Source: Acidobacteriota bacterium
GTDB lineage: Bacteria; Acidobacteriota; Blastocatellia; Pyrinomonadales; Pyrinomonadaceae
DNA length: 6,123 nt
NCBI GenBank assembly: GCA_013140875.1
Contig: JABFSB010000270.1
Span: forward strand, 1-6,123
Direction of reading: 5' to 3'
Made by a program: the position numbers and the translations under genes. Each line of letters opens with the position of its first letter. The stretch's first letter is position 1. This document shows, piece after piece, positions 5,804-6,123 of this stretch. The notes under the pieces were generated by a model. It searched no databases and had not been told where the DNA came from. It saw only the letters and a list, made by a program, of their open reading frames with translations.

Positions 5804-6123
5804 TGCAGCTTCAAAACCCAACCTTTCGGATCGACAGCCGGCAGGGCTCCAGTGTAGGCGAGCGAGGCTTTTCCATCTTTCATTTCTAGCCGCTGCATTT
5901 TGCCGTTTACTTCAACGTCGATCGGCATCGGGAATGGCATGCCGTTTGGAGTTTCCCATTCAAGGCCGAGAGTGCAGTTGCTTCCGCAATCGGTGACCGT
6001 TTTTGCGATAAGTTTCGGCAGCTTCGGCTGACGCAGATAGAGCTCGAAAAACCAGTCGAGTTTCATGCCCGAATCCTTCTCTGCAATTTTTAGAAAGTCG
6101 TCGGTATCGACCAGCCGCGTTTG
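5800..6123 (-). CDS. M1 family metallopeptidase (aminopeptidase N-like), C-terminal fragment
   Basis: The frame is open to the window edge and gives the last 107 residues; the ATG at 6066 is internal. LVDTDDFLKIAEKDSG followed by LDWFFELYLRQPKLPKL is the characteristic end of the M1 catalytic/helical region. The remaining residues (GLEWETPNGMPFPMPIDVEV and on) form the beta-sandwich seen after it in bacterial M1 peptidases. The zinc site HExxH and GxMEN motif lie upstream, outside the window. Family knowledge implies a zinc aminopeptidase releasing N-terminal residues from peptides. A Cys pair (CGSNC) is unusual but unassigned. The stop overlaps the next gene's ATG (ATGA), implying coupled translation. 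Confidence 0.85.
   Translation of the reverse strand, partial: QTRLVDTDDFLKIAEKDSGMKLDWFFELYLRQPKLPKLIAKTVTDCGSNCTLGLEWETPNGMPFPMPIDVEVNGKMQRLEMKDGKASLAYTGALPAVDPKGWVLKLQ

Overview
This 6.1 kb stretch probably comes from an acidobacterium of the Blastocatellia/Pyrinomonadaceae kind. That is an inference from three traits seen together: a Pro-Thr linker joined to FG-GAP-type repeats in a secreted protein, a single-chain alpha+beta 2-oxoacid dehydrogenase E1, and a DUF433/DUF5615 pair. No ribosomal or other taxonomic marker is present, so placement is tentative. There are no RNA genes, insertion sequences or CRISPR arrays that I can see.

Layout. From 1 to 1110 on the + strand lies the C-terminal part of a large secreted protein: a possible metalloprotease end, a Pro-Thr linker and six FG-GAP-like repeats. 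It ends at a strong intrinsic terminator (1136-1168). Everything else is on the - strand and converges on that terminator. Read in the direction of transcription (from 6123 downwards) the order is: the C-terminus of an M1-family aminopeptidase (6123-5800); a hypothetical gene overlapping it by 4 bases and broken by two single-base frameshifts (5803-5023); a 190-base gap containing a perfect inverted repeat; a DUF433 antitoxin-like gene (4832-4605) overlapping by 4 bases a DUF5615 PIN-like toxin candidate (4608-4246); the fused E1 (4153-1889); and a small secreted beta-sandwich protein (1842-1252).

How they fit together. The M1 peptidase and the broken gene look translationally coupled. DUF433-DUF5615 forms a compact two-gene module, probably a type II toxin-antitoxin-like cassette sitting between housekeeping-type genes. 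The E1 has its own ribosome binding site and a possible promoter. It would decarboxylate a 2-oxoacid (branched-chain-like by motif) for an E2/E3 complex encoded elsewhere. The small secreted gene follows E1 by 46 bases and may be read through from it, but no functional link is evident.

The point most worth checking is the gene at 5023-5803. Adding one G to a three-G run and one T to a five-T run (coding strand) turns three frame fragments into one continuous 260-residue protein. It is therefore either a recent pseudogene or an assembly error. I found no clearly novel system; the least-explained items are this gene, whose core faintly resembles the uracil-DNA glycosylase fold, and the inverted repeat abutting the DUF433 start codon.
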